Assembly: GCA_024138025.1 (NCBI GenBank) | Contig: JAMXBD010001403.1 | Coordinates: forward strand, 310,001 to 374,000 | Direction: 5' to 3' | Origin: Combretum micranthum | Taxonomy: Eukaryota; Streptophyta; Magnoliopsida; Myrtales; Combretaceae | Length of the DNA: 64,000 nt | Shown here: piece after piece, positions 46,501-59,130 of the stretch | Layout of the letters: every line of letters starts with the position of its first letter | How positions within the stretch are numbered: position 1 is the stretch's first letter | Notes under the pieces: model-generated | Told to the model about the DNA's origin: nothing | Databases searched by the model: none | What the model saw: the letters and a program-made list of their open reading frames with translations, nothing else | Program-made: the position numbers and the translations under genes

Positions 46501-48414
46501 AAAAATCAAAGCTACAAAAAGTTAGATCTACAAAATATAATAACTTTAAATAAGAAAATAATTATAATACAAGGTAATAAAAGTGGGGAAGAGAAAGATT
46601 TCATTTTTGGCATCATCATCCTAAGCTTTTAAGCTTATGGAAGTTCATTTGATGCATGAAACCTTCATTACACTTTACCTATATTACCTATGGAGCTTTG
46701 GGAAGAAGATTGGCTTAGAAATCTTTAGGAATGAAGTGTAGAAGCCATGGAAGAAGAAGGGGGCAGCTTGTTTTTATGGAGGAACAAGAGGAAATGAAGA
46801 AGAAAGAGAGGAAAAATGAGAGAGAAAAGTTAAAGAATGAAATACGGAAAGTGAGTAAATGAAGGAGTGAGAGAAAATGAATGTTTAATTGAATAAAAGA
46901 AGAGAAAAAAAATAAAACAAGGTAGCTAAGAAGACATGCTGCACGTGAATATTGAGAGAGGAGAGAGAGTGGATTTGTTGAATTTTGACTCAAATTTGAA
47001 TTGTATAATTAATGTATAATGTAACTTTTTGAGAAAGGATTGAAATATAATTAATTTTAGTCAAAATAGAAATAAATAAAGGAAAATGGCAGCCATAAAG
47101 AGGGTCAAAAATCTGCCATCACTTGTGGAATAATGTGTAGAAAGATTGAAGTGAAAATGAAGTGATATGTGTAAGGTGTACTTGAAGGTATGGGTTGTAA
47201 ATGTACTTTTTTTAATAAAATAAATTAAATAAAATAAAATTGGAAAATTTATTATTCCAAATATTTGTAGCAGATTTTTCATATTTAAAATTAAATAATT
47301 ATTTGAATTATTTTAGTAATTTAACAAATATGTTACCGGTATGATCAAAATACGCGAATATGGGCTATAAATAATATTTTTATAACCCGAAAAATTCTAA
47401 AAATTATTTTATGAAAATAAAAATATTTTTAAATTATTTTTAATTATTAAATTAATTTATTTTATTTTTAGTATCGGGTCTTAAATAGAATCTGATTTCG
47501 TAAAGACCCGAAACGAACTAAATTTTAGAAAAACAAAATTTTCTATAACATATAAAAATATTTATCTAAAAATATAAGACTTTATAAGAATAATAAAATT
47601 TTGTAATGAAATAAAATGAATAGTGCAAAAGACTAATCAATTACCGGTAATAATAGAAATACAGTAAAAAGGTTATAACTGTAACTTTTATAACCGAAAA
47701 ATTATATAACCGATATATTTGGAAATCTTATGAAATTACGAATCAACGGTACTATTGGTATATTTTTTATATCTCGAGCCTCGGGACACGCTTTTCGAAG
47801 TCTGTATCCGAACGGGTTCGAAATAGTTCAAAAATTTACCAATCTGATAATTATAAACGAACTTATATTACTATGAGTTATTCTACATTTTTAAACTACA
47901 TCTCGGCCTCTAGGGCTAGGGGCGCTAGATTGCCGGACTTACACTATTGTATTCTAGTTAGGGTTTCCGGGTGATTTTTCGGTTTAGGCCTTTGCCAATT
48001 TGGAAACTGATATTTATGTTTATACAACATATTTAATTTGAGAAATTTATTTTAAATTTTATTTTTGTGAGTATTTAATATCTTTTAACTTTTTCGGAAT
48101 TTTTGAATTGGGTTTCATTTCCGAAAGTTAATCTTTATTTACTTTTTAATAATTCGTTTTTAGGATCTATATTACCCGATTTTATAAATCGGAGTCACGT
48201 ATGGAATTTATCGTACGTAGTGATTTTGGAATTGTAATATGTTGACTTCTTACTTTGTTTTTGAGAATTCTTATTTTTCCTAAGATTCGAAAATTTTTCG
48301 AATTCGTTCGTGATTTAAGACTAGTTGAAATTCGGTTTTAATTTGGAGCGATTTTTAGGGTTTATTTTCGAAGTTCATCTAAAAATTATTTATTGAAATT
48401 TTCCGGGACTTACA
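43551..48414 (-). mobile_element. Complete solo LTR (E2), 4,864 bp, inside the middle B LTR
   Basis: On the plus strand starts TGGCATGCCTCGAAGG and ends CCGGGACTTACA. Exact 5-bp duplication ataat at 43546-43550 and 48415-48419. The left B LTR shows the empty site (tttgaatataatcgatta near 33169-33185). It is the inverted relative of E1 with the same repeat array (45230-46270), C/T-rich leader and palindrome (44806-44830). Its terminal TGT has become TGG. No coding region; the frames at 46715-46993 and 47061-47282 are low complexity. Confidence 0.95.
45230..46270 (-). repeat. Degenerate tandem repeats inside solo LTR E2
   Basis: Inverted counterpart of the 26690-27890 array, with recurring ccgaatttacaaaattcattttt, cttcattttncat and gagttggaaaacatgtttt-like motifs every 150-220 bp. 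Shows that the array is an old part of this LTR family. Confidence 0.65.
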
Positions 48415-49486
48415 ATAATCGATTAAACTGACAATCTCCTGCAATCCCCTTAGAAACTCCCTAAGTATTAATCATTTGAGAGTGATACTACGGGCGGCGT
48501 TCTTCAATGCCACTTAGTTTCCGTAGAACCGACGCAACAAAGAATACCTTGGAAGAACTAACACATTAGAACAACCAAGCATAAACAGAGAACCGAAATA
48601 TTAATACGTAGCAGGCTGTCACCCAAATATATATGCAATAATGCAATTCGTGCAATGCATTATCAGATTAATTTGTTAGGTCAATAATTCTTAATCAATT
48701 TCACGGTGACCACACATTACACACAATCATCAATATACTATTTCACAACATCAAATCATTGCATTATCACTTTTTATAAGGATATTTTAACAATCATACA
48801 ATCAGATCATAACATACTTTCACCAAACATTCGTTTGATTATCTTTGCATTTCATATTCAACTACTTACAAGAATAACGGTACAATATGACTGAATTACT
48901 CACTTGCTCATACTAACTCAGTCGTAATAATCAGCTGGTAGATCCTCTAATGTATCAAAGTCACCTATTTAGATGAATAAAGTATTCATCAATATAGATT
49001 ATAAAATTAAATTCATATATGTGGCTAGTGTCCTAGACTCGATATTTATCAAGTTTTGGTAGTGATTATTACAAATTTTACGTTATTCTATACTGATCTC
49101 AATATAGAAAATTATAGTTATTTATTATTACTTGGTGTCGTCGTGTTTCTCTTAATTTATCTATTGTAATTATTTTGTTATTTTTAGGAGTCATATTACT
49201 AAAAAATTTAGCTTATTTCAATTTCCATTCTTACCTATTTTATCTATTTAAAACAAATATTTGGCTAATTACTAACTTTTATTAACACTAAATATTTTTC
49301 CTTAACTCTAGGGTTTTAAAAATTAATAGATATTAATCTAAATATTCTAATTATTTGTATTTACTTAACAATCTAATAAATTCCTATATTATCATATATA
49401 TATATAATATATCATCAGTAGGTGTATTACGTACATATATATATATATATTCTGTTTGTTTTAAAACTAGCTTTCGTTAGAAATAT

Positions 49487-49772
49487 ATGGGTGTACGCCG
49501 GCTCAAAGCTGCCGGCCTTCAAACCCAGGTGCCTATGTAGACTTGGTTTTGTAAAATTAATTCATAAGAGTTGTACCGGCTTTGAAAGCTGTCGGTTTCA
49601 ACGTATACTGGCACTACCCCGTTGGCGTAAATCTCCAGGTAGTCGGCTTCTATTCAATTTTTACGTGAAAATAAATTTTAGTAACCTCTATTCAGTGTAA
49701 GCCGTCCCTACGTCGCCGGCCTATTCATGTAAGCCGCGGCGTTGAGCGATTACACTGCCGGCTTTGAGACAG
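49487..49772. repeat. GCCGGC-rich repeat block in the middle B LTR
   Basis: Paralogue of 34246-34532, with repeated GCCGGC, GTAAGCCG and CGGCTTT motifs. Many differences from the left copy are C/T or G/A changes. Confidence 0.6.
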
Positions 49773-51431
49773 TGTTGGTGCTGTTCATCATCTTCCTTAC
49801 TGATCCGATTCATGTTATTTAAATTTTACACGTTAAAAACATTACTAAACTGTTTCTAAGTGTTTATATATCTTATACATAGTTAAATAACAATTCTTAA
49901 CACTTCTACATGCATAAATCTTAGATCTCGATCTTATGGAAAAAAAAGCTAGGTTTCGAATTTTTACCTTGTTTGAGCTTGTCCGATGGAATTCGAAGCT
50001 TGTAGTTGTGTTTATTATATTCCTATGATTAACATAAGTCAGTTCTAATGCTTAGATTTGAAAGGAAATCATTTGAACATCATCAACTTACCTTTGAATT
50101 CGTATCTAAGGGTTTTTCGTATGGTTTTTCTTTTGATCTAAACTCGGATGTTTTGATCTGTTTGTTCTGTGTTTTTTGTTTGTTTTGGTTGTTATTTAAG
50201 TGTTGATTTGTTCTGGAAAGTTTGGGAGATAATGAAGTTTGTTTGTTTCTCCTTAAAGACCATTAAACACACACATATATATATATACAACAGAAGAAAA
50301 GAAGAGGACTTCCGGCTCCGGTTTTTCCTCCGATTTTTCCTTTGATTTGTTCTCATTTGATCTGTTGTTTTCATCCTAATTAATGCTAGGGTGAGTTGGC
50401 AATTGATGATTGGTGTGGAGGTTGCTTTTGTTGAAAATTTTGGTGCATTATTGGATCAAATCCGCCACTCTCTCTTCCTCCATAAACTTTCCTAGCTGAA
50501 ATGCACTGAATTCGATATATAGCTAAAATATCTATATTATATATTTATTATTATATTTTAATTGAGTTTTTCAAGATATTTACGAGTTATACGGGTACAA
50601 AACAGCTAATATTTGGGAGTTTTTGTACAAAAATATGTTTATAGGAATATACAAAACACTTAGATTATCAAATAATGCAATTTTAAATTTTATATATACG
50701 TGATTAACTATTCGTAAAATTTTATCTCCTATGATTAAAATTTCTTAAGCTCATTAGGTCAATTTTGTTTCAGGCTTAATAGCTTAAGAAAACTCGGTTT
50801 AGAACAATAACGTGATTCGATTATTTATTTGAAATTCAAATCTTGAGTTATTTAACAGTTGATGTTTTTGTTGTGTATTTGTAATCCTAACGGTTTATCT
50901 TTGGGTCATCGTTTTCTGTCTATAAGCGTAAATAATCGTTTACTTAGTATCGTACTTAATACGAAAACTAAATTAATATATATATATATATATATCTTTA
51001 GTTTGGATACCTGTCATGAATTCTTATTAGTAGGTTTAATTTTAACTAGGAATCTGAATTTTGGGTTTAAGTTTGAGTACAGGCTCATTATTGTTCGTTG
51101 TTCTAATCTCAAATTATTATCGAAATAAAAAACAATCATTCAATCTCTATTATTTATATTTTTTCTATTTAAATCTATTTGTATACAGGTTTCGGATTTA
51201 AATTTTTTATTTTCTTTTAATAATATCTTGAATTATTCATTCAAGACACGAAATCTCGTTTTGGTATCAGTTAGTGTTTAAGAATTCTTTATTCGAATTT
51301 AAATCCTTTATCTAACCAAATTCTAAATATGATCTATTCTTAGACTTTAATTAGAATCTAATCTAAATCTATTAATTAGTTCATACATTCTACTTGAATC
51401 ATTACTAGATGGAAAATTTCCGAGGTTTACA

Positions 51432-51446
51432 TTCTCCCCCCTTTAA
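51432..51446 (-). other. Polypurine tract of B2
   Basis: Minus strand AAAGGGGGGAGAA next to the middle LTR start TGTAAACC. Its presence shows B2 is a second real internal region, not a stray fragment. Confidence 0.8.
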
Positions 51447-51720
51447 AATAAGCTTTGCCTCAAAGCTTGAATACGTACCTGAATTCTCAAACAAATGTGG
51501 ATAATTTTTCTTGATCTCCTCTTCCAGTTCCCATGTAATTTCTTCTGTTTGGAGATCCCATAATATTTACATAGTGAATTTCTTTATTCCTAGAACTTGC
51601 ACTTTTCGGTCCAATATTTAACTGGATGCTTTTCATAAGTCAAATTCTCCTTTAAATCAATTGGTTCTAATTCCACTATCTTATCTGGATCCGGTACATA
51701 CTTTCTAGAATCGATACATG
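51447..51720 (-). pseudogene. Chromodomain end of B2 Pol
   Basis: Paralogue of 36206-36489 without the hAT insertion. Several one- and two-base deletions relative to B1 (for example aatatttac for aatattttaac) destroy the frame. Confidence 0.72.
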
Positions 51721-52960
51721 GAAAACATTATGTATACCAGACAAATTGGGTGGCAATGCAAGACTGTATGCCAGATTCCCAACTCGTTCCAATATCTCAA
51801 ATGGTCCAATATATCTAGGACTCAACTTGCCTTTTGTTTTCTACCATGAAGACTTTTGATTGGACTTATCTTTAAGTATACATGTTCTCCTTCATTAAAT
51901 TCCAATTCTCTTCTCTTCAAGTCCGCCAGCTCTTTTGTCTATCCTGTGCTGCTTTCATTCTTTGCTTTATTACCGAAACCTTCTCAATTGTTTCCTGAAC
52001 CAATTCAGGTCCAACCAATACTTTCCAAGTTATCCCAGAACAATGGTGACCGACACTTCCTACCATATAAAGCTTCATAGGTGGCATCCCTATGCTTGAA
52101 TGGTAACTGTTTATATGCAAATTCCACTAATGGTAAATGTTGGTCCCAATTTCCTTTGAACTCCATAATACATGCTCTCAACATATCCTCCAGTGTTGAA
52201 TAGTCTTTCTGTTTGTCCATCAGTTTGAGGATGATAAGCTGTACTAAATTTCAATTGAGTTCCCAAAGCTTTTGTAATCCTTGCCAAAATCTGGAAACAA
52301 ACCGTGGATCTCGATTGATACTATACTACAGGTACACCATGCAATCTCACAATCTCCTTCAAATATATTCGTGCCAATTTTCTAATGAATATGTCATGTT
52401 AATTGGCAAGAAATGAGCTATTTCGTGAGTCTATCCACAATAACCCAAACAGCATCATGACCTGCATTTGTCTTAGGTAATGAGCACACAAAATCCATGG
52501 AAATCTGATCCCATTTCCATTCAGGTATTGGCAATGGTTTCAACAATCCACCTGGTTTTTGATGTTCAGCTTTATCCTTTGACACATCACATTTAGCAAC
52601 AAATTCTGCAATATCCTTTTTCATCCCATTCCACCAATATGCACTTTTAGCTCTTGGTATGTCTTTGTTTCTCCTGGTGTATAGAATATCCAGAATAATG
52701 TGCTTCATGCATTAATTCCTCAATTTTCATCATGTGGCACACACAATCTTTTATTCATTCTTAACACCTCTTTTCATCCACATGAAAATTTGTACTTTCC
52801 TTGGGATATTCCTTGTTTAATCTCTTGATTTCAATATCTTTTCTGAGTTCCTATCCTTAATCCTTTGAAGCAAAGTAGGTTCCAAAATTAGGTTTCCCAA
52901 TTCAGCTTCCAAACCCTTGAGAATTCCAAGTTTAATCTTTCAAATTCTTGATAAGTTCTT
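51721..52960 (-). pseudogene. Integrase of B2
   Basis: C-terminal part at 51730-51960 (KQRMKAAQDRQKSW), core pieces at 51917-52220 ([34 protein letters not shown] in other frames), and 52418-52708 with AYWWNGMKKDIAEFVAKCDV, WKWDQISMDFVCSLPKTN and VIVDRLTK. It retains the STAYHPQ region (52228-52257) that B1 has lost. Many small deletions break it. Confidence 0.83.
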
Positions 52961-53530
52961 TCTTTCTCCGTTATAGAAGCCACTTCTCCATAACTTTTCG
53001 GCTCAATGCATCCGCCACAGCATTCACTTTACCAGGATGGTAATTAATGGTAAGATCATAATCTTTAATCAATTCCAACCATCGTCTTTGTCTCATGTTC
53101 AATTCTTTTTGTGTAAATATATACTTCAAACTTTTGTGATCCGTATATATTTCACATTTCTGTCCATACAAGTAGTGACGCCAAATCTTGAGTGCAAAAA
53201 CAATAGCAGCTAATTCTAGATCATGAGTGGGTAATTCATCTCATGCGGTTTAATTGTCTAGAAGCATATGCTATTACTTTTCCATTTTGCATTAACACAC
53301 ATCCCAATCCATTTCTGATGCATCACTATAGACAGTATATAATCCTTGTCATTGGGTAAAACCAATATGGTGCTGATATTAACCTTTTCTTCAACTCTTG
53401 GAAACTTTGTTCACGTTGATCATTCCACTCAATTTCTCATTCTTCCTGCAATTGAGTCAAAGGTCTTGCAATCTTTGAGAAATCCTTCACAAATTTCCGA
53501 TAATATCCTGCCAATCCCAAGAAACTCTCT
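52961..53530 (-). pseudogene. RNase H and RT thumb, B2
   Basis: 52971-53171 gives [53 protein letters not shown]. The part with YSDAS and ASRQLKPHE is shifted (53180-53420). 53437-53530 encodes [20 protein letters not shown]. Confidence 0.87.
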
Positions 53531-54252
53531 AACTTCGTAACAGTTTCAGGTCTTTTCCATTCCAAATATTTAACTTTTGCAGGATCAACCGATATTCCTT
53601 CTCCCGAAACAATATGTCCAAGGAATGATATACTTCTAAGCCAAAATTCGCATTTAGACAATTTGGCATACAGCTTATTGTCTCTCAATATTTGTAATAC
53701 ACTTCTCAATTCTCATGTCATGTTTTCTTCATTAGACGAATATACAAGTATATCATCTATGAAAACAATCACACAGATATCCAGCAAAGGTCTAAAGATA
53801 CGATTCATCAGATCCATGAAAACTGCAGGTGCATTAGTTAATCCAAATGGCATGACCAAAAATTCATAATGACCATACCTAGTTCGGAATGCAGTCTTTG
53901 GTACATCCTCTGCTTTAATTCGGATTTGATGATATCCTGACTTTAAATCAATTCGAGAAAATACCTTTGCTCCTCTCAACTGATCAAAGAGATCATCAAT
54001 TCTGGTAAAGGATATTTGTTCTTGATAGTTACTCTGTTTAATTCTCTATAATCAATACAGAGTCTCATTGATCCATCTTTCTTCTTCACAAACAATATGG
54101 TGCTCCCAAGGTGAAACACTAGGTCTGATAAATCCTTTATCCAACAATTCTTGTAATTGCACCTTTAATTCTTTTAATTCCACAGGTGCCATGCGATACG
54201 GAGCTTTTGATACTGGTTCTGTTCCAGGTATCAAATCAATTGAAAATTCCAC
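53531..54252 (-). pseudogene. Reverse transcriptase, B2
   Basis: Best preserved RT in B. 53713-53979: [39 protein letters not shown], catalytic [16 protein letters not shown]. 53531-53709: [39 protein letters not shown]. 54052-54252: [37 protein letters not shown]. Three frames, hence at least two indels. Tekay/Del wording throughout. Confidence 0.9.
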
Positions 54253-54786
54253 TTCTCTTGTGGGGGTAATCCTGGTAATTCGTCTGGAAATACATCTGAT
54301 TCAACACTATTCGAATAGTATGAATATCCAATACTTTGGATTCACCCTCAGTTGTTCCAAGAATACATCCATTTCTTCATATCTTCTTCATTTTCCACTT
54401 CAATTGCTGTTATCCTATTTCCACTCCTTTGAGTATCTCACCCCTATACTCTTTTCTTTCTCCTTGATTATTGACAAAAGATACTATTTTGAGATGGCAA
54501 TTAACTTTTGCTTTTACAGCATTAACCAAACCATACCCAAATAATATCATATTTTTGCATCTCTATCAGAATTAAATCAGCAATTGATTCTTGATTCCAA
54601 TCTTTTGGACAATCTTTTATCATTTCCCGTGTTACCACTAAATCTCCAGTTGGTAGTAACTCTCAATTCTTTACTCATGCTTTCAATTGGTAATCTTATA
54701 CGCCTTGCTAATCCAATATTTATGAAAGAATGTTGCTCCCGTATCAAACAAAGCATACGCAGTCTGATCCCCTACTTGAATTGATC
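54253..54786 (-). pseudogene. Aspartic protease and linker, B2
   Basis: Paralogue of 39421-40018. Exon starts GSIQVGDQTAYALFDTG at 54786; small deletions then break it (gaatgttgctcc for gaatgtgttgctcc). No frame over 60 codons on the coding strand. Identification rests on alignment to B1. Confidence 0.78.
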
Positions 54787-54894
54787 CTATGTATCAATTA
54801 TTAAGTTCATGTTATTTTCAATTCATAAGACTATTCCTCGTGTACTTGTGATTGTGTCTAATAACTTTAAATAAACAAATATGTAATTACATAC
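54787..54894 (-). other. Intron-like segment at the gag-protease junction, B2
   Basis: 108 bp, minus strand TTGCAG/GTATGTAATTAC to ATTGATACATAG/GATCAATT. Both splice dinucleotides intact; removal gives LIA-G-SIQVGDQ in frame. Confidence 0.65.
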
Positions 54895-56242
54895 CTGCAA
54901 TGAGTCCATATTCTTCAGGATCAACTTCCTCCCAAATATTTTCTTCATCTTCTCCTCCATCTCTACATTCTCATCAGGATTTCCATACATGGCAAAAACT
55001 CTGGCCATCGTGCTGGCTTTATTGGCATTTCCATTTTTCGATCCTGAACTCCAATCATTCCTTTAGTTGTGAAGATCCAGCTACTGCACTCATTTCTGTG
55101 GACAGTTGGTTGCTATGCCCAACTTTGTTACATACGTAACAAGTTGAATTTTTTTTTTGACAATTATTTGCCATATGCCCACTTTCTCCACATAATAACA
55201 TTTGTTTGCAATTGTGGACAATTTCTTGGGTAATGAGAACCTTTACATTTCCAACATGTAACATTATTCTTCCCATTACTCCTCCTTTGTTCATATTGAA
55301 AGGTTTGAAAATTTAACCTTCTTAGGCACAGAACTTGCCATAGAACCATCATACATTCTTTCCCAAATAGTTCCTTTCTTCTTATACCTCTCAATTTCAT
55401 ACTTCCTTGCTCGTTCAATAATTAGCTTTTTCTATCATGCTGCAAAGTTATCAACTTCAAATTCAGCAAGTCTTCTTTGAAAATGAGGCTCAAGTTTCGC
55501 CATGAAAGTTTGTCTCTTAAGCTCATCACTGTCCCGATAAGCATCGGAGCAAATGTAACAACCGATTAAACTCATATTCATACTCATCAATGGTCTTAGC
55601 TCCTTGGGTCAAATTCATCAGGTCAGTACTATATTTTGCTTTTAAACTGCCTGGAAAATATTCCTTTAAAAATTCTCGTCTGAACCTTCCCAAGTAATCG
55701 GTTGTGACAAACTTCTTTGTTTTAATTTCACCATATTCTTGCTCTCAATCTTAATAAATAAGTCCCATATGATACTTTCAGAGCTTCAGGTACTTGGAAA
55801 ACATCAGGGATCGTTCAATCTAGCCCAATCTTCAGCTTCTTCTGGCTTTCCTGGTATTCCTTCAAAGTATCTGTTGCATTTAATGAATTTGGCAACAAAT
55901 TCCTTCTAAGGTTAAAGGTGGTGGTGGCGGCAATTCTTGTTCATATCGAGGCGGTCCTTGCACCTCGCAGCAGACTCATTTGGGTTCACTATCATTTTCC
56001 TGAAATTGAACCGGTAGAGTATGCCTTTCATTTCCTCTGGGAATTGGAGGCATTGCTGGTACCCCAGCAGGTGGTGCTATATTTGTTGCTTGATATTTTG
56101 CAAAGCTTGCAAAATCAAGACATTTTGTTGTTGGAGACTTTGTAAAACATTCTCAATTCGGTTTTTGGGGTGTTGCAGGAGCATTTATTGGTGGATCTTC
56201 AGAAATTCTGGCATTTCTACTTTTATTTCTTCCTCTTGGCAT
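54895..56242 (-). pseudogene. Gag of B2
   Basis: ATG at 56242 (MPRGRNKSRNARIS expected). Same blocks as B1, including the knuckle CWKCKGSHYPRNCPQ near 55240 and MARVFAMYGNPDENVEMEE before the acidic end. Very many one- and two-base deletions relative to B1, for example agcatcggag for agcatccggag, and aatgtaaca for aactgtaaca. Confidence 0.85.
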
Positions 56243-56594
56243 TCTTTAATCATTAAACAGATTATTTAGATTAGATCATAACATCCTTGCCAAAAGACAT
56301 CAAAGTCATTCATATATATATGTCACATATATATACATAATCAAAATACATCAGAGCTTCTCGTGGTTAGTGCATTATATACATTTCAAAAATGGCACTA
56401 CCAATATACCTAGTTTTTACTATAGTCACCAAAAGATACACATGCATCACTCTAAATATCCTATGCATATCATCAAAGATCTATCGATATCATCCTATCA
56501 TGTCATCATAAATAGATAATACATCATCATCAGGACATACTAGATCAGACTCAAGGATTAGGGTAAAGACGACCCTTGCCCTTCTCTTGAGGAC
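56243..56594 (-). other. Leader between gag and pre-gag ORF, B2
   Basis: Paralogue of 41516-41866; no gene. TA dinucleotide expansions at 56316-56335. Confidence 0.6.
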
Positions 56595-56693
56595 CTAGAT
56601 GGGGGTAATCATCCTCTCCTTCTGAACTGCTGTCACAAATCTCGATCATCATGTCCCTATCTCCTGGAGGTGCTAAAGTCAAATCGGTATCCA
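56595..56693 (-). pseudogene. C-terminal end of the pre-gag ORF, B2
   Basis: Encodes DTDLTLAPPGDRD, MMIEICDSS and the acidic EGEDDYP end as in B1, with one extra base near the stop. Separated from the rest of the ORF (61309-61792) by a solo LTR. Confidence 0.75.
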
Positions 56694-58103
56694 TGTAATT
56701 CCCTTGATTTTACATAACCCGATTATAATAAATATATAAAAATAAAATGTAGAATCATAAAAGAACTATAACAAAAATATTAGAAATCACTCCAAATTTT
56801 TCGCGATTTAAATTTTTAAGTATGAACAAATTAGAATAAAGAATCTTTATCACTAAGACTATAAAAGTTCATAATAAAGAATAAAGAAAACTATTTAATA
56901 TTTACGAACTTAAGTTTTAATGTAAAATATATATATATATTTAAAATATTCAAGTTAAATAATTCTGAGTCTATAAAAACTAAAAGTCTGATCTAATCCA
57001 GTAATTTATAATTAGTGAAAAGAACTAAGTAACAAATATAAATTAAAATTAAATTTCTAATCTAATAAAAAGTCTAGAATAAATTTATCAATAGAAATGA
57101 ATTCATATGTAATTTCAAATCTTAAAAATTTATAATAAAATCGAATTAAGGACAATATAATTATTAATTTATCAAAATACCACGAAACAAAACTTTTAAA
57201 CAAATAAAATATAATTTACGATAGCAATATAAAAACAGAAAAGTAAAAGTATTAAACTAAAGATTCTATGTCTATTATCATATTCAGAATATTTAATATC
57301 GTTAATATGTAAATTTTTATCTAAAATATTATCAAATCAGTATTTATCATACGTGTCATTTAGATCCATAAAATTAATTTTTTTCACCAATTTATATTTT
57401 CCCCCACTCCTTACATATTTATTAGTTATAAATTTATCATCTTCTTTTTATTTTATTTTCATACATTCTAACTAACTTGGATTTTTTTCCTTTGTTTTGG
57501 TTTTGTTACATATTACGTGATTTGCTTTCAAATTTGAATTCTCCGCTGGACGCGTACAAATCCTCAACGAAAAGCGAAAATCAAGCACATATATACATAT
57601 GTTTATAGAAATTCTATGTATACTATATGTTTAGAATATTTAATAACGCGAATATGGAACTTCTCATCTAAAAATATTACTAAATCAGTATTTAACATAC
57701 GTATCACTTAAACCTATAAAATTGATTTTTTTTACAAATTTATATTTTTACTCTCCTCCTTATACGGTTATAAATTCATTATCTTATCTTTATTTTTTAT
57801 TTATATATCTAAACCTAAAATAATTATCAACTAGTCAATATATATATTACTTTTCCAGAAACTGCGGTTGGAAGTGCACAAAATTACAAAGAGAGTTTTC
57901 TTGATATGCCCCAGCCGTAATATATGCCCAACTTGCTCAATAATTGATGAAGTTTGTCAATGATTACACACCACAACCAACCAAATGCCACCAGCAAACA
58001 TAAACAATCAAAATATCAAAACAACACATAAACACATGCATGAAACCAGAAAATTCGGAGGAAAAATTTCACTCACCACCGCCATCTTCATCCTCTCTTT
58101 TCT

Positions 58104-58113
58104 TATATATACA
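58104..58113 (+). promoter_or_regulatory. TATA box of solo LTR C
   Basis: TATATATACA, after ctctcttttct and followed by an ACA-rich leader. The layout of C/T stretch and TATA resembles the other LTRs. Confidence 0.5.
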
Positions 58114-59011
58114 CAACAATACACACACAAACAAGAGGATAATTTTGCAACCAAAAACTCCCCACAACAGCTCTTCAAACACACACATGCAGCACCACCT
58201 GAGCACACACAAACAAACTTCATTAAAGCTTAGTTAAAGCTTGGGACAAGAAAAACCACGGTACGTTAAATTCGTTTAAATCAAAACCGTATTAAAAAAT
58301 GTTCTAATGAATGTATGAATATTATCATAACTAACACCAAGATGAGTCCAGAAATGGTTACATAAAGCTCCAAGCAAGTAAATTCGAAAACCTTAATACA
58401 CCATGCAATTCGAAATTCTTGAATCATGGGTTATTTAGATGTTTTGAGTTGATATATGTGTAGAAATATCATGTATAAAATGCTTAGGAATGAATTAGAA
58501 TGGATTTGGACGTGTAAAATGATGCAAAATCGGACTTGAACCAAGGTTGAAGATGATGAATAGCTCCCTGGTACTGTTCACGTGAGTAGTAACACGAATT
58601 TTGCAGAAAATTAAAAAAAAATAAAATAATTTAAAAAATAATTTTATTAATTCTGGTTGGTTGAAAATTTACTAAAAATAATATTTATATTATTTCTAAA
58701 GTGAAAAATATTTTTTTAATTTTTGGAATTATTTTTATTAAAATATAGTTATTTAAGTATATGTATAAGTAATACTTTAGTATTATTAAAAATGTAGGAA
58801 AATATAATTTTATTTATTTGGGTTAGATAAATAATTAATAATATTTTATTTATTAATTTTTAATATTATTTTTATTAGTATGAGCCATGTAAGATATAGA
58901 TTATAAGTATATGTTTTAGTAATATAAAAAGTGTTAAAAAATTAATATTTTATTTATACGAATTTTTATTATAAAATTAATAATTAAAAAAAATTGAATT
59001 ATTCCAAAATT

Positions 59012-59031
59012 GGGGGGGGGGGGGGGGGGGG
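59012..59031. repeat. G homopolymer (20 bases)
   Basis: Uninterrupted G run in an AT-rich region. Length may be unreliable in sequencing. Confidence 0.85.
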
Positions 59032-59073
59032 AACGTAAATGACGTCCCCTGGATGAAATCCGACGAGGATTAC

Positions 59074-59076
<3 letters not shown>

Positions 59077-59104
<28 letters not shown>

Positions 59105-59130
59105 TAATAATAATAATAAATAATAATTGA
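59077..59130. repeat. AAT trinucleotide microsatellite
   Basis: About sixteen ATA/AAT units with short interruptions. Confidence 0.9.

Larger units (their letters stand above)
42945..51431 (-). repeat. Middle LTR of element B, interrupted
   Basis: Segments 42945-43550 and 48420-51431 make one 3,618-bp LTR after removing the solo LTR and one target copy. About 95 percent like the left LTR over its first 600 bp by eye. It serves as 5' LTR of B1 and 3' LTR of B2. Contains the conserved module (48440-48630), GCCGGC block (49487-49772), and TA-rich tract (50269-50288). Confidence 0.9.

Noticed and set aside
57985..58237. Overlapping frames on both strands with Cys- or His-rich products.
   Set aside because: ACA-rich leader just after the TATA box of solo LTR C; strand-symmetric openness indicates composition, not coding.
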